Assembly (NCBI GenBank): GCA_917880885.1
Contig: OU862913.1
Coordinates: 25,677,286-25,741,285, forward strand
DNA from: Limnephilus marmoratus
Lineage: Eukaryota > Arthropoda > Insecta > Trichoptera > Limnephilidae
Length of the DNA stretch: 64,000 nt
Direction: 5' to 3'
In this document: piece after piece, positions 40,501-43,749 of the stretch
Position numbering within the stretch: position 1 is the stretch's first letter
Layout of the letters: each line of letters begins with the position of its first letter
The notes under the pieces: model-generated
Seen by the model: the letters and a program-made list of their open reading frames with translations, nothing else
Told to the model about the DNA's origin: nothing
The model's database searches: none
Program-made: the position numbers and the translations under genes

Positions 40501-42438
40501 CAGTAGTTGATCCGCCAACAATTGGCCCCTCGAAATGATATTTACTATAAAAATGGAGTGTACAATTCACTCGCGGTAGAAGTGAAACCTTCAGAAAACT
40601 AAAGAAGACAAGAGTGGAGAGGCCACTAAGCACAAAAAGGAAACCGATTATACTATGTCATTCTCTCGCAGGCTAAACCCTATAGATGTATGTGTTTGTC
40701 TCATTTTAGTGTCGCTATTTTTTTTCCATCGAGTTTTATTTTATTTGATACATTAGTTTACATTTTAAAGTATAATTTAATAATGTTGGCCTCACTGGGT
40801 GGCTTACCCGTGCTGTGGCCTCCACACATCAAAACGGTGCTAAAGAAGTTTTCTCTTCGATTATAATTTTTGTGCATTATTAACCAAATTCAAATGTAAA
40901 ATCAACTTCAAAAATACCCTTATACCTCTGGTACAAGAGGTATAAGGGTATTATTGTTATTAGTTGGTACGAATATCGAACGAATTTATATACAGTGTCG
41001 ATTTTAGGTACTTATGCTCTGGTATACAGTAGACTTTTCGATAGACGATTAGATTTTTCCTTGATGCTTTTGAATGAAAATATGTTTTATACTTTAGTAT
41101 TCAGCGGTCACACTCTCTGCGCACTCCTTCGGGGTCACTTAGTTATATTTTGTGTCATTAGGGATACATTATTATATTCCCTAAACCGACTGCATATTGT
41201 TTATAAGTAATCCGGGGTCCAACTGTCGGCGGATCAACTGTCATGGAACCATTCACATAAAGTAAAATAACGCAGATATAAATTGAAAAGGATTCTAATC
41301 GATTCAAGTAATCCTTCAGATGGAAGGAGTGTTGGGAGACCTAAACTAGGTGGCTGGATAGTGTGGACGCGAGCACCGCCCGTATCCTCCCCCATAATAT
41401 GATGGTACACGTGACAGGCAATAGACTCGCCTTCCCACCCATCAAGGACTTCCACCAAATTTGACATTTAAATAAAACAAAACAGATTTATATTTAAGGT
41501 TTTTCTCATCCATTTTCTTTAATTTTCTACAATTTAATGCAGATTTCCACCACACATACTGCACCGCACACACTGGCACTTATTTCCAACATGAATATAA
41601 ATTTAAAAATTAAACATGCATAAATGTCTGAAGATAAGCATTAGTTAATGCATCCAATAGAAGCTTGAGTCCCTCCACACAGCATCCTCAAACATAATAA
41701 TAGGCCCTGAGGAATATTTTTGTTATTGCCTGTGTGGGGTTAACGTAAGGCCTTTTAAAATCTTTGCGGCCGAGTGGTTAAGATCCTCGGCTAAAAATCT
41801 AGAGGTCGCTGGATCATATCCCGGCATGCTCATAATGACTTTTATTCTAATAATGTACATTTGTTACTTCAAATTAAAATTCAGATTCCTAATACAATAT
41901 ACGAAATACAATATATAATTGACTACCAATCAGAAATGAAACTTTGCTGATATGGCTTTAGCTGTGTACGGAGACTTGCTCTGAATAGCCAAATACTCTC
42001 TAAACATCATTTTTCCCATCTCCTTCCCCTCTTCAACACCTTCAGCTTCACAACATGCTAACATGCTAATAGGGGATACCACAGTCCCACTGGCTCTAGA
42101 CAGTTAGGAGCAGCTGAGAATCTAGTGCTATATTGTCATAAAAATAATAATAACATTTAAATACTGATTAAAAATAAGTTAAATTGTGACAACAAGTACT
42201 CCTGTATTCATACCTATCATTTAATAATCGGCCATTCCGATTTTGCTCACATTATTATGTTATTTGTTCTCAGGCCTTCGGTACCGGCTCTCCGTTGTCT
42301 TTGTATAATGGTCCTAGGGTGGCTTGTACACATCTACTGGTGGGGATTGCGTCCGCATACGATAAAACAACCTGCACGAGAGTGTTCACGCGAGTGTCTG
42401 GCTTCATCCCATGGATTGAGAGCATCGTGTGGACCTAA
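7440..42438 (+). CDS. Two-clip-domain serine protease homologue (catalytically dead), 11 exons, 424 aa
   Basis: Joined exons: 7440-7509, 22277-22380, 23632-23692, 23792-23895, 27210-27327, 30193-30338, 31578-31687, 33568-33723, 36538-36649, 38995-39123, 42274-42438 (1275 nt). All introns are GT-AG and all phases agree. Residues 1 to about 19 form a signal peptide. Clip 1 uses Cys 27, 38, 44, 60, 70, 71 and clip 2 uses Cys 82, 93, 99, 115, 128, 129. A linker with four Cys leads to a trypsin-like domain (about 185-424). The catalytic His is Arg232 (TTARAI), the Asp is kept (NDIALV, Asp281), and the Ser site reads FGTGSPL (Thr374). The Cys42 and Cys58 equivalents are both lost (Val216, Ala233), and the activation site reads PSIEYH instead of R-IVGG. 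Clip-domain homologues of this kind act as haemolymph cofactors in melanisation or Toll cascades. That role is inferred from the family, not shown here. Confidence 0.85.
7510..8640 (+). other. Start of intron 1: AT-rich, no feature
   Basis: AT-rich intron sequence. No open frame, repeat end or RNA-like structure is recognisable. Confidence 0.6.
8645..8976 (+). repeat. 19-bp minisatellite ending in a Helitron-like 3' end
   Basis: About 15 copies of ACTGATACCCGTCATTTTG with single-base variants (GTAATTTTG, GTCGTTTTG) run from 8645 to 8950. They stop at TTCGCCGGGTCAGCTAG followed by T, the terminal CTAG-T of the Helitron-like elements at 18458 and 34508. The 5' end of this element is not recognised. 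Confidence 0.75.
9214..9480 (-). mobile_element. Helitron-like 3' fragment
   Basis: CTAGCTGGTACCCGGCATGCG is the reverse of GGTACCAGCTAG, the terminus seen at 53299, and is followed by the usual pyrimidine-rich core. No start (TCT...ATATAAAAATG) is found, so the element is 5'-truncated or interrupted. Confidence 0.55.
9847..10251 (-). mobile_element. Non-autonomous Helitron-like element inside hAT 1
   Basis: On the minus strand it starts TCTATAATATAAAAATGAAT and ends GCCGCGGGAAAAAGCTAG. A pre-insertion A-T pair flanks it and no duplication is seen. The core is purine-rich. No Rep/helicase is coded, and open frames here only reflect skewed composition. Confidence 0.7.
10665..10790 (+). pseudogene. 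N-terminal fragment of an unnamed arthropod protein family
   Basis: Short frame MTSTRQKLKCPIFGGSAEM ... ILPTYENMMKFYEWVRQDK. From memory of family members in insects (K-x-x-C-x-x-x-G...LPTY-x-x-V-x-K-C/F-Y) this is the N-terminus of the protein whose other parts lie at 12482-14010. The two are separated by the element at 10795-12498. It is a dead copy. Confidence 0.55.
11018..11157 (+). pseudogene. MADF-like DNA-binding fragment, frameshifted
   Basis: MASEHESNVRFVLEVEKMHV followed, after a frame change, by YNYTLPEYVRNDLVEKAWIDVG. The order of a V-E-x-x-x-x-L/H-Y-N, x-P-E-Y-x-x-x-D and K-A-W core is that of MADF domains of transposon accessory proteins and insect transcription factors. It stops before the third helix. 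Confidence 0.5.
11310..12116 (-). CDS. Proline-rich repetitive open frame, 268 codons, doubtful
   Basis: Starts MASPLPLSSSPNPEEYERLS, has a charged non-repetitive region to about residue 55 (NFFNDHPDHNN, LHVCELAVRRHQ), and then imperfect P-Q-T-D/P-A-P repeats of about 10 residues. The repeat part translates a G-rich minisatellite and by itself is no evidence of a gene. The first 55 residues are not low complexity, so a transposon ORF is possible. No family is recognised. Confidence 0.3.
   Translation of the reverse strand: MASPLPLSSSPNPEEYERLSREIFNFFNDHPDHNNMSQEDKLHVCELAVRRHQVRTPTAPSSPPSSPPSSPQPDSSNIIPTSPPLTTPLAVHPPIALQTNHSPAAPQTDRPLPATQTVSVPIAPQSDSAPNAPQTDLAPIAPQTVRPPTISQTNYPLASRPPTTPQTNSFLNPPQKISSLLPKLLSPLSLPTTLAQNNAILTPQRATPQPATTPLNSPISQSPLTLPPVPQIVVSTQLFPPPAVKKKSNTNHLLRNNRPPYCSHVLRN
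12482..14010 (+). pseudogene. Main body of the unnamed arthropod family, broken
   Basis: Frames at 12482-12808 (EPTFLEIVEIAGTKIEELW, then LFDIAACKCQEF and CTC cysteine motif), 12848-13549 (MAVGCNGTNTNTGKVRGVIR, PLKWIICLLHANELPLRHL, DLSTDQKYL, SWLTRANRILRLYISTE) and 13574-13768 (VDPVIIRNSYFAHPENLLL), with CHTQAVERSVKVVTEA near 13915. These are hallmarks of a large unnamed insect protein family often found in transposon-rich contigs. Frameshifts and stops (for example 12808, 13549) make this copy dead. I know of no assigned function for the family. Confidence 0.65.
14425..14636 (+). pseudogene. hAT transposase C-terminal dimerisation fragment
   Basis: Reads IAEPYKWWSANAKQYTSLAE, NVYLSSPGSSVYSERLFSEA and NRFLSTNAEKKCF. 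This is the WW...YP/T-x-L...A-x-x-Y-L...S-V-x-S-E-R-x-F-S block of hAT transposases. It lies about 200 bp from the right TIR, as expected for the transposase 3' end. The N-terminal part and the catalytic residues are gone. Confidence 0.8.
14987..17073. mobile_element. hAT transposon 2 (TSD TTAACGAT), non-autonomous
   Basis: Left end CAGTGGCGGTTTTC at 14987, right end GAACCGCCACTG to 17073, with TTAACGAT at 14979-14986 and 17074-17081. A Helitron-like element (15679-16731) sits inside. A second copy, missing that insert, begins at 63233 and runs out of the window. No transposase is seen. Confidence 0.85.
15679..16731 (-). mobile_element. Helitron-like element inside hAT 2
   Basis: Minus strand: starts TCTTAATATATAAAACAAAG and ends CGTCGGGTCAGCTAG, flanked by A and T with no duplication. 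It is nearly the same as 34508-35593 and, like it, carries an internal family A repeat (about 15815-16265). It has no coding capacity. Confidence 0.75.
17475..17640. mobile_element. 166-bp MITE with TTA target duplication
   Basis: Ends GGGAACGTACCCAAACTACG and CGTAGTATGGGTACGTTCCC, flanked by TTA at 17472-17474 and 17641-17643. The related sequence at 25250-25275 reads straight through TTTATCTATTATGACC, the empty site. GGG ends and a TWA duplication are typical of PIF/Harbinger MITEs. Two long C runs lie inside. Confidence 0.8.
17700..17880 (+). repeat. SINE family D with tRNA-like head
   Basis: GGTCAGTGGTTGAGTGGGCA (A box), GTTCGATTCCTCGGCTGG (B box), then CATTTTCGGCT and CTGTGGTGGTAGTAGGAGA and an A-rich tail. 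Related copies lie at 29645-29840 (plus) and 34380-34505 (minus). Confidence 0.75.
18458..19427 (+). mobile_element. Helitron-like element
   Basis: Starts TCTATATAAATAAAAGTGCA after an A and ends CGTCAGGTCAGCTAG before a T. No target duplication. It is interrupted by the MITE at 18679-19056. No Rep/helicase frame. Confidence 0.75.
18679..19056. mobile_element. MITE with CAGGGTGTCCGGGGGTAAAG ends
   Basis: The left arm CAGGGTGTCCGGGGGTAAAG, continuing through AACTTCGGGAGGTGAT, is the inverse of the right arm (about 19012-19056, ending CCCGGACACCTTG), with over 40 bp of nearly perfect match. 378 bp, no coding capacity. It sits inside the Helitron-like element. Confidence 0.8.
19857..20246. mobile_element. 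GC-rich MITE with CTAAGCTACACGAGCGGTT ends
   Basis: The left CTAAGCTACACGAGCGGTT and the right AACCGCTCATGTAACTTAG are inverse. The interior repeats CCGCGGGAAACCGC and GGCGGGAGAACCGCT in both orientations at least eight times, so the element is a dense set of short inverted repeats. It is far richer in GC than its surroundings. Confidence 0.75.
20793..20987 (+). pseudogene. psq-type helix-turn-helix fragment (pogo-like transposase N-terminus)
   Basis: MPSKRALWSENDLVSAVQAI, then RRGMLSTYEYKAAVRFNIPR and KTIRNHL match the psq/pogo HTH pattern W-x-x-x-x-L-x-x-A-I...G-x-x...A-A-x-x-F-x-I-P-x-x-T-I-R-x-x-L. The frame may extend upstream to an acceptor-like TTATTTTAG at 20776. It ends after 64 codons, so the DDE part is missing. 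Its place between pogo-like TIRs favours a transposase remnant over a host regulator. Confidence 0.65.
21271..21700. mobile_element. MITE with CGACACAGGGCGAGTTT ends
   Basis: Left TAAGCGTCTACGACACAGGG, continuing CGAGTTT, matches the inverse of AAACTCGCCGTGTGTCATCG (continuing AGCCTTA) at about 23 of 27 bases. Internal copies of AAACTCGCC-like motifs are present. It abuts the pogo-like element directly. No gene. Confidence 0.65.
22277..22380 (+). CDS. Serine protease homologue exon 2: clip 1, first half
   Basis: Acceptor GATGTTACAG, donor GTGAAG, 104 nt, phase 1 to 0. Codes residues 24-58, GDACTIV through IPPQ, with Cys 27, 38 and 44 (clip cysteines 1-3). It has the same length, phases and ending (IPPQ against IVPQ) as exon 4, so the two are duplicates. 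Confidence 0.85.
22390..22920 (+). repeat. LINE 3' end fragment (reverse transcriptase C-terminal tail)
   Basis: CCAGAATACCTGGAAAA, AGAGCACAGG.GTTGGGCAGGAATGCTG and LFYRYFNG-coding sequence correspond to the better copy at 39230-39665. It then runs into the family A type 3' tail (CCTGAGGGAAATTATTTTCC, AAAAAAAATT). It begins soon after exon 2. Confidence 0.65.
22965..23390 (-). repeat. SINE family B, full-length with tRNA-like head
   Basis: Minus strand: head GACCTCCGTAGTCCAGTGGG, TAAGACTC, GGAGGTCGTGGGTTCGAACC (A and B boxes). Then AATAAATTT, GTATCGCCCTGG, CCAGATCTGAATAGCCAGG and a terminal A run (T run at 22968-22984). This is the clearest copy of the family. It ends about 240 bp before exon 3. 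Confidence 0.8.
23632..23692 (+). CDS. Serine protease homologue exon 3: clip 1, second half
   Basis: Acceptor ATTATTTTCAG, donor GTACAG, 61 nt, phase 0 to 1. Codes VCTMVGTLAIVCCPLINVTE, giving the fourth clip cysteine and the closing CC pair (Cys 60, 70, 71). Without this short exon, exons 2 and 4 would be out of frame, so the phase arithmetic supports it strongly. Only about 100 nt separate it from exon 4. Confidence 0.85.
23792..23895 (+). CDS. Serine protease homologue exon 4: clip 2, first half
   Basis: Acceptor TGTGCTTGTAG, donor GTAAAC, 104 nt, phase 1 to 0. Codes GDSCIMEGSQSPGAC onward to KGIVPQ (residues 79-113), with Cys 82, 93 and 99. Eight decayed tandem copies of this exon and its flank follow at once (23903-25079). 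Confidence 0.85.
23903..25079 (+). repeat. Eight-copy 147-bp tandem array of decayed clip-2 exon
   Basis: The unit beginning ACAGAATTACATCATAACACC starts at 23903, 24050, 24197, 24344, 24491, 24638, 24785 and 24932 and begins again at 25079. Each unit has a branch-like TTCTAATAC, an acceptor-like TTCCATAG, a stretch aligned codon for codon with exon 4 (EGT, LGAC, LADCRVA, GIVP) and the donor AG-GTAAGC. Exon-like parts are at 23957-24042 and every 147 bp to 24839-24924. In these seven the last codon, CAG in exon 4, is TAG. Copies differ at a handful of positions in an alternating pattern that suggests 294-bp dimers. Confidence 0.85.
24986..25071 (+). CDS. Candidate alternative clip-2 exon (last array copy, frame open)
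   Basis: The last array copy keeps an acceptor-like CCATAG, 86 nt in phase 1 to 0, and the donor GTAAAC. It codes EGTLSLGACTLLADC onward to RGIIPQ with CAG restored at the end. It could replace exon 4 in frame between exons 3 and 5, but it lacks the first clip cysteine. It cannot follow exon 4 in the same transcript without a frameshift. Use in mRNA is unproven, and it may simply be a pseudoexon. Confidence 0.35.
25093..25748. mobile_element. Fold-back-like TIR element beside the exon array
   Basis: Starts GCCACTGGGGCGATTTCGG and ends AATCGCTACAGTGGC. Roughly 200-bp arms are inverted copies (GCTATTGAAATGCTTTATC against its inverse near 25580). Related to 17310-18340. It lies 20 bp after the 147-bp array ends. 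Confidence 0.7.
25749..26134. other. Intron 4 segment with unassigned repeat-like sequence
   Basis: AT-rich, then CCTGATGATGGACACCGCAAGG followed by GTTGTCTGAAACAACGGCTAA, a phrase resembling the 3' part of dispersed insect retroposons. The short frame is not convincing as a gene. Confidence 0.3.
26135..26395 (+). repeat. Repeat family A tail
   Basis: CAGATTCCTACCCACCCC, TTTTCCTTCCCAGAACTTCC, CACACAGCATCC and GGCCTCCTGTGTGGAGC in family A order. It is head-to-tail opposite the next copy, so the two form an inverted pair. Confidence 0.65.
26400..26760 (-). repeat. Repeat family A copy
   Basis: ACATTAGCTCTACAGAGGAGG through GGGATGCTGTGTGAAGGGT to GGTTCCCGGGACAGCGATA. Inverted relative to the preceding copy. 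Confidence 0.65.
27210..27327 (+). CDS. Serine protease homologue exon 5: clip 2, second half
   Basis: Acceptor TTGATTTCAG, donor GTGAGT, 118 nt, phase 0 to 1. Codes ICDPYSSGTEGRLICC and then a proline-rich start of the linker (SEPCPPLSKALVWQQRNG). Supplies Cys 115, 128 and 129 (clip) and Cys 133. The CC pair followed by P residues is the usual end of a clip domain. Confidence 0.85.
27360..27765 (-). repeat. SINE family B copy
   Basis: T run, ATGAATACCGCAAAAGAGTCC, GAGGGGAAGGAG block, GGGCGATACTGAGAGTATC, then inverted tRNA-like head (GGATTCGATACCGCGACCTTC, CCACTGGACTACG). It begins about 30 bp after exon 5. Confidence 0.7.
27948..28274 (-). pseudogene. mariner-like transposase C-terminal fragment
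   Basis: The minus-strand frame ends YKDGGTALELLHEKCIILQE then DYVEK and a stop. The pattern x-K-C-I-x-L-x-G/E-D-Y-V-E-K at the very C-terminus is that of mariner transposases. The residues before it do not match a D,D34D core. Only the last about 35 residues are convincing. Confidence 0.5.
28435..28800 (+). repeat. SINE family B-related copy
   Basis: tRNA-like head CGGTGGTCGAGTGGTAAGGC, GGGTTTAAATCCCGCC. Then family B body (CATTCCAGAGTGGAAGA, GGCTTTAGCCATGTTTGA). It faces an inverted relative at 28790-29085. Confidence 0.6.
28790..29085 (-). repeat. SINE family B-related copy
   Basis: T run, GCAAGTATTGCACTAGAG, CCGGAGCCAGTGGGGCTATGG, then inverted head (GACACCCGCGACCATTGGAT, CTGCTCGGCCAAGGAGG). 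Confidence 0.55.
29162..29415. mobile_element. hAT-like short element, right end uncertain
   Basis: Left end CAGTGGCGTAGATAGC, followed by GGGTGGCACCCGGGGC, right end near CCTCGCTACGCACT. The flanking octamers do not match, so the boundary may be damaged. Related in sequence to the next element. Confidence 0.45.
29490..30051. mobile_element. hAT-type MITE (TSD CCTACCTG)
   Basis: Left CAGTGGCATAGCAAGG, right GTGCTAGCTACACCACTG. The octamer CCTACCTG is found at 29482-29489 and again at 30052-30059. Subterminal CGGGTGCCACCC is inverted. SINE D (29645-29840) inserted inside. Confidence 0.85.
29645..29840 (+). repeat. SINE family D copy
   Basis: GTCAGTGGTTGAGTGGGCA, GTTCGATTCCTCGACTGG, CTGTGGTGGTAGTAGGAGAT, then a T-rich and A-rich tail. 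Nested in the hAT MITE. Confidence 0.75.
30193..30338 (+). CDS. Serine protease homologue exon 6: linker and vestigial activation region
   Basis: Acceptor TTTCCTCTACAG, donor GTAAAT, 146 nt, phase 1 to 0. Codes residues 153-201 with Cys 154, 164 and 177. Where an active enzyme has R-IVGG followed by FPW, this reads PSIEYHQTKLNSTTEAPYL. No basic residue precedes the Ile, so the usual zymogen cleavage looks impossible. A potential N-glycosylation site NST lies at 193-195. Confidence 0.8.
30405..30730 (+). repeat. Repeat family A copy
   Basis: GGAAGGGGGTATGGGTACC, CAACCATTTATTGGAT, CAGAACTTCATTTCC, AGCATCCCCAAAGATTACG, GCCTCCTGTGTAGAACTAATG then an A run. Starts about 65 bp after exon 6. Confidence 0.65.
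30735..31060 (-). repeat. SINE family B copy
   Basis: CCCCAATTGGGC, GAAGGTAGTTGAGAGGGGAA, GGGCGATAATGAGAG, then inverted head (GGGATTTGATCCCGTGATCT, CTTCACCACGGAGG). Confidence 0.65.
31578..31687 (+). CDS. Serine protease homologue exon 7: mutated catalytic-His region
   Basis: Acceptor GTGTTTCCAG, donor GTGAGT, 110 nt, phase 0 to 2. Codes GWLGTGEEG, WNVGPVTLLSDRW and LVTTARAIE. Against the family pattern W-x-CGG-S-L-I-S-x-x-x-V-L-T-A-A-H-C, the Cys42 equivalent is Val216, the catalytic His is Arg232 and Cys58 is Ala233. The disulfide partners are lost together. Confidence 0.85.
31892..32322. mobile_element. MITE with 25-bp TIR and internal 48-bp minisatellite
   Basis: TCCAGTTGATTAGTCAGACA continuing TCTCC at 31892-31916 is the exact inverse of 32298-32322. 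Inside, TATAGTAGCAGATAGAGGGG with ACACTAACACTAACACATAT recurs three times, without change in the core, in 32136-32268. A GATGG pentamer flanks both sides with a one-base offset on the right. Confidence 0.8.
32425..32820 (+). repeat. Repeat family A copy
   Basis: GGGTACCGCCGCCCCGGGAA, CCAACACCTCTGCCATAGG, CAGAATTTCCTCTTCTTCC, ACACAGCATCCCCTAAGAT, CAGGGCCTCTTGTGTAGAGC. Confidence 0.65.
32850..33015 (+). repeat. SINE family B fragment
   Basis: GTGATCAGATCTGAATAGAC, ACTTCCCGACATTCCTC, CATAATCCCACTCGCTCCGG, then a tail. Headless. Confidence 0.5.
33568..33723 (+). CDS. Serine protease homologue exon 8: retained Asp region
   Basis: Acceptor TTGTTTCAG, donor GTGAGC, 156 nt, phase 2 to 2. Codes YVGLGGRFNPYS, KIIIHPEFNS and VYNDIALVEVDRR. 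The motif N-D-I-A-L around the catalytic Asp (Asp281) is intact and follows the usual I-H-P spacing, which fixes this as a chymotrypsin-fold domain. Confidence 0.88.
33885..34395 (+). repeat. Two tandem repeat family A copies
   Basis: GGGTACCGCCGCCCCAGGAA at about 33888 starts one copy, ending near 34195. GGGTACCGCCGCCCCGGGAA at about 34245 starts a second, cut short by an inverted SINE D at 34380. Confidence 0.6.
34380..34505 (-). repeat. SINE family D copy
   Basis: Inverse of the family D body: TTACGAATAACC, CCATTACCTCCACAG, GTCGTGATGGACGACTTAGC, CAGCAGAGGAACCGAACACG. It ends three bases before the Helitron start at 34508. Confidence 0.6.
34508..35593 (+). mobile_element. Helitron-like element
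   Basis: Starts TCTTAATATATAAAACAAAG after an A and ends TTTGTCGGGTCAGCTAG before a T. It shares its full length with 15679-16731. A family A repeat (34945-35385, minus) lies inside. No Rep/helicase frame. Confidence 0.78.
35725..36410 (+). pseudogene. LINE reverse transcriptase C-terminal region and 3' end
   Basis: Two overlapping frames: LSKEAKLAVHNGVLVPTLMY, GSEAWNWQRKDESKLNAVEM and RSLRRMCGKTM, then KIKKGTLRWFGHVERMNEES, NGRRSRGHPRKTWHDQVNQI. This is the tail of an insect non-LTR reverse transcriptase (YGSE.W ... MRSLRR.CG ... RWFGHVERM). It ends in ACGGCGTGATGGTTGG with TTAG repeats. 5'-truncated and frameshifted at 36066. Confidence 0.75.
36538..36649 (+). CDS. Serine protease homologue exon 9: PACL...GW segment
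   Basis: Acceptor CAATTTCAG, donor GTAAGA, 112 nt, phase 2 to 0. Codes ILPACLHTGTPLPYSG and LILTGWDFT, matching the family signature P-x-C-L-P...G-W-G. Cys301 pairs in the family with a Cys near the catalytic Asp loop. The final Gly of GWG is Asp319. Confidence 0.85.
36805..37225 (-). repeat. Repeat family A copy
   Basis: GGGGATGCTGTGTGGAGGGT, GAAGGAAAAGGGTATGAGGG, CACTGCGGTGCAAGGCGATG, GGTTCCAGGGGTGGCGGTAC. It begins about 155 bp after exon 9. Confidence 0.65.
37210..37860 (+). repeat. Two LINE 3' end fragments in tandem
   Basis: 37210-37400 and 37440-37860 each carry GGCACGA, AGTCGGGCC, TGTATGAATGTGAATGA and the ACGGCGTGATGGTTAG-type end of the 35725 LINE. The second also codes KADVSIMSKIKKGTLRR. 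Confidence 0.65.
37875..38060 (-). repeat. LINE/family A 3' tail
   Basis: CTCCACACAGGAGGCTCTGAG, GATGCTGTGTGGAGGGTC, then ATCTCGAAGAGACCCATGTT matching the inverse of the LINE end at 22780-22810. Confidence 0.55.
38130..38350 (+). repeat. SINE family C, best tRNA-like head
   Basis: GGTTCCTTAGCTCGGTTGG, TAGAGCGCTTGCCATGTAAGC, GGTCCTGGGTTCGAGTTCC, GAGCCA: a near-complete tRNA-like cloverleaf with A and B boxes. The shared flanks (CTTAGTCGAAGTATG before it, CGATTGAGTTTCGC after) mark it as a SINE. Confidence 0.7.
38521..38805. mobile_element. MITE with ATTAATCACGTGA ends and G runs
   Basis: Left GTCATCCATTAATCACGTGA, right TCACGTGATTAATGGACGGC. Four G runs of 8 or more lie between. No coding capacity. 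Ends about 190 bp before exon 10. Confidence 0.7.
38995..39123 (+). CDS. Serine protease homologue exon 10: C-terminal half before the Ser site
   Basis: Acceptor CCTTCATTTCAG, donor GTATGT, 129 nt, phase 0 to 0. Codes KLVPQEECAGIFTYKG, HQVEICSRPIGASGPCR. The Cys338, Cys359 and Cys369 positions match the conserved Cys that frame the methionine loop and the Ser loop of clip proteases. Confidence 0.85.
39230..39665 (+). pseudogene. LINE reverse transcriptase C-terminal tail
   Basis: SGTPEYWKITLNSLQKRAVR, LINSP, then LFYRYFNGRFSEELALLIPS and RGTRQT. This is the familiar end of insect non-LTR ORF2 (L-x-x-L-Q-K-R-A-V-R...L-F-Y-R-Y-x-x-G-x-x-S-E-E-L). It runs into the same 3' tail as family A. Confidence 0.75.
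39785..40150 (+). repeat. Repeat family A copy
   Basis: GGTGAGGTTTGTCTAGGTCTT, CCCAGATTCCTACCCACC, TTTTCCTTCCCAGAACTTCC, then GCTTCCTGTGTGGAATTAATG and an A run. Confidence 0.6.
40499..41242. mobile_element. Unassigned TIR element with perfect 17-bp hairpin
   Basis: Left GACAGTAGTTGATCCGCCAA, continuing CAATTGGCCCC, against the inverse of GGGGTCCAACTGTCGGCGGA, continuing TCAACTGTC: about 30-bp imperfect TIRs. The interior has no frame of note but has a perfect hairpin at 40913-40952. Superfamily unknown. Confidence 0.65.
40913..40952. repeat. Perfect 17-bp inverted repeat, 6-nt loop
   Basis: AATACCCTTATACCTCT, loop GGTACA, AGAGGTATAAGGGTATT. Confidence 0.9.
41300..41465 (+). repeat. LINE end fragment
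   Basis: A frame passes through SVGRPKLGGW and a further frame through IVWTRA, resembling the R-x-V-G-R-P-x-L-R-W-x-D tail of non-LTR ORF2. Broken and short. Confidence 0.4.
41760..42150 (+). repeat. SINE family B copy with head
   Basis: Head GCGGCCGAGTGGTTAAGATC, GGTCGCTGGATCATATCCCGG. Then TGGCTTTAGCTGTGTACG, CCACAGTCCCACTGGCTC and an A-rich tail. It ends about 120 bp before exon 11. Confidence 0.65.
42274..42438 (+). CDS. Serine protease homologue exon 11: mutated Ser site, C-terminus and stop
   Basis: Acceptor TTGTTCTCAG, 165 nt, stop TAA at 42436-42438. Codes AFGTGSPLSLYNGPRVAC, LLVGIASAYDKTTC and RVFTRVSGFIPWIESIVW. G-D-S-G-G-P-L of active enzymes aligns with F-G-T-G-S-P-L, so the nucleophile is Thr374 and the preceding Asp is Gly. 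V-x-T-R-V-x-x-F-x-x-W-I, the usual C-terminal helix, is intact. No AATAAA is obvious within 300 nt. Confidence 0.87.
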   Translation, partial: AFGTGSPLSLYNGPRVACTHLLVGIASAYDKTTCTRVFTRVSGFIPWIESIVWT

Positions 42439-43700
42439 GACCGTGTTCAACCGATACCCCGCAGAACGGTGGTGCACAGTGTTCCACTACCTACTTCCTG
42501 TCCTGGTTAAGGCAGTGGTGCTCAACCTGAGTCCCGCAGTACTCTGGCTTACAGTTGCACTGCCTATATCCCATCCTGGATTATTCCGTGTGGCCTTAAG
42601 GCAGTGGTGTTCAACCAATTCTCGAAAGATCTCTCTGGTGCACGGTTTTCCAACCTTTGACGATTTCTGTCTCCTAGCCACAACGCATTCCTGCAATTGC
42701 ACTGCCAAAAGTTGAAAAGTTTGACGAAACTAATGAAAATTGAAAATGAAACATGGGTTTTTTAAACACACCTTTTTAATAATGTAGCGGTCTGATCATG
42801 CAGATCTGGCTCTAATCCCCGTTACAAACAACAGACAAATTCCATCAAGAGTTTTTTGAAAATGTGCGACCAAATCCGAAAATTATGTTAAAATTCACAA
42901 CGTCCTGGCAATTAAATTTCTGTCTGTAATAAAACCTCCAGATGCCACATACATGTTAATTTCAGAGGAATAACTGTGATGATGAGGATCACAAAATGGA
43001 CCTTGATTCTCTTAACGACAGCTTTGTTAATGAGAAACTCCGTCATACAAACAGTTAAAAATAATGAACGATCAAGTCTCAACTTTGTATAGACATTCAA
43101 GGCATGCATTTCTTTGCTGAGTTCAAGCAGAAAAGCCTATAGAAATGCCAACACTCTGAAAACAAAGCACGAATAGATAGCATAGCCACGTCAAAAATTC
43201 AGAAAGTTTTGGAGCAAAATGTCAACTGTGCTGAAATCCAAGAGCAAAGTTAATAGAAATAGACCCACCAAACTAGGCGAATGCCCATATACATATATCA
43301 TGGTGGCAATATAACAAAAATATGAACAAAATAATATAATAACAATATGTCCCAGCAAAACTAATAATGCAAATATGAAACACCAACAAAATATATCAAT
43401 ATAACAAGAAATGATATCAATATAAAATAATATAATTATTATTCAAGATCTCTGTTCCATAATTTGGGCAGCTGTCTAATTATCAGAAGCTAACGGATTT
43501 GGGTGATGGTAGGCAAGTCCGGAGATGTCATTGGATAACAACAGAATCCAAGTAATCTGCTTCTCCAAGTCCAGTCCTCTTCGCATATTAAACTTGTATC
43601 CTTCACAATCTCTATCACTATCCGCTGCCTGTATGACGAGCATTCAACACATGCATCAACACCACCACGGGGGATGAAAATATAGCTGATGAATTTAGAC
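42439..43700 (+). other. 3' flank of the serine protease homologue
   Basis: Two AGGCAGTGGTGCTCAACC / AGGCAGTGGTGTTCAACC segments (42509, 42600) resemble hAT ends. The remainder is AT-rich without a clear gene. The longer frame through exon 11 and this region is in a different phase from the assembled gene and has no motif. Confidence 0.45.
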
Positions 43701-43749
43701 ACATCTTTTCTTTAAGCGAGGATCAAGGTGATACATTTGAAAGCTTCGA

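Noticed and set aside
7440..42438. Active clip-domain protease
   Set aside because: His to Arg232 and Ser to Thr374 with Asp194 to Gly, plus no R-IVGG, are incompatible with usual serine protease activity.
42257..42715. 152-codon frame overlapping the last exon
   Set aside because: It reads exon 11 in another phase; the assembled gene phase gives the conserved RVFTRVSGFIPWIESI end and stops at 42438.
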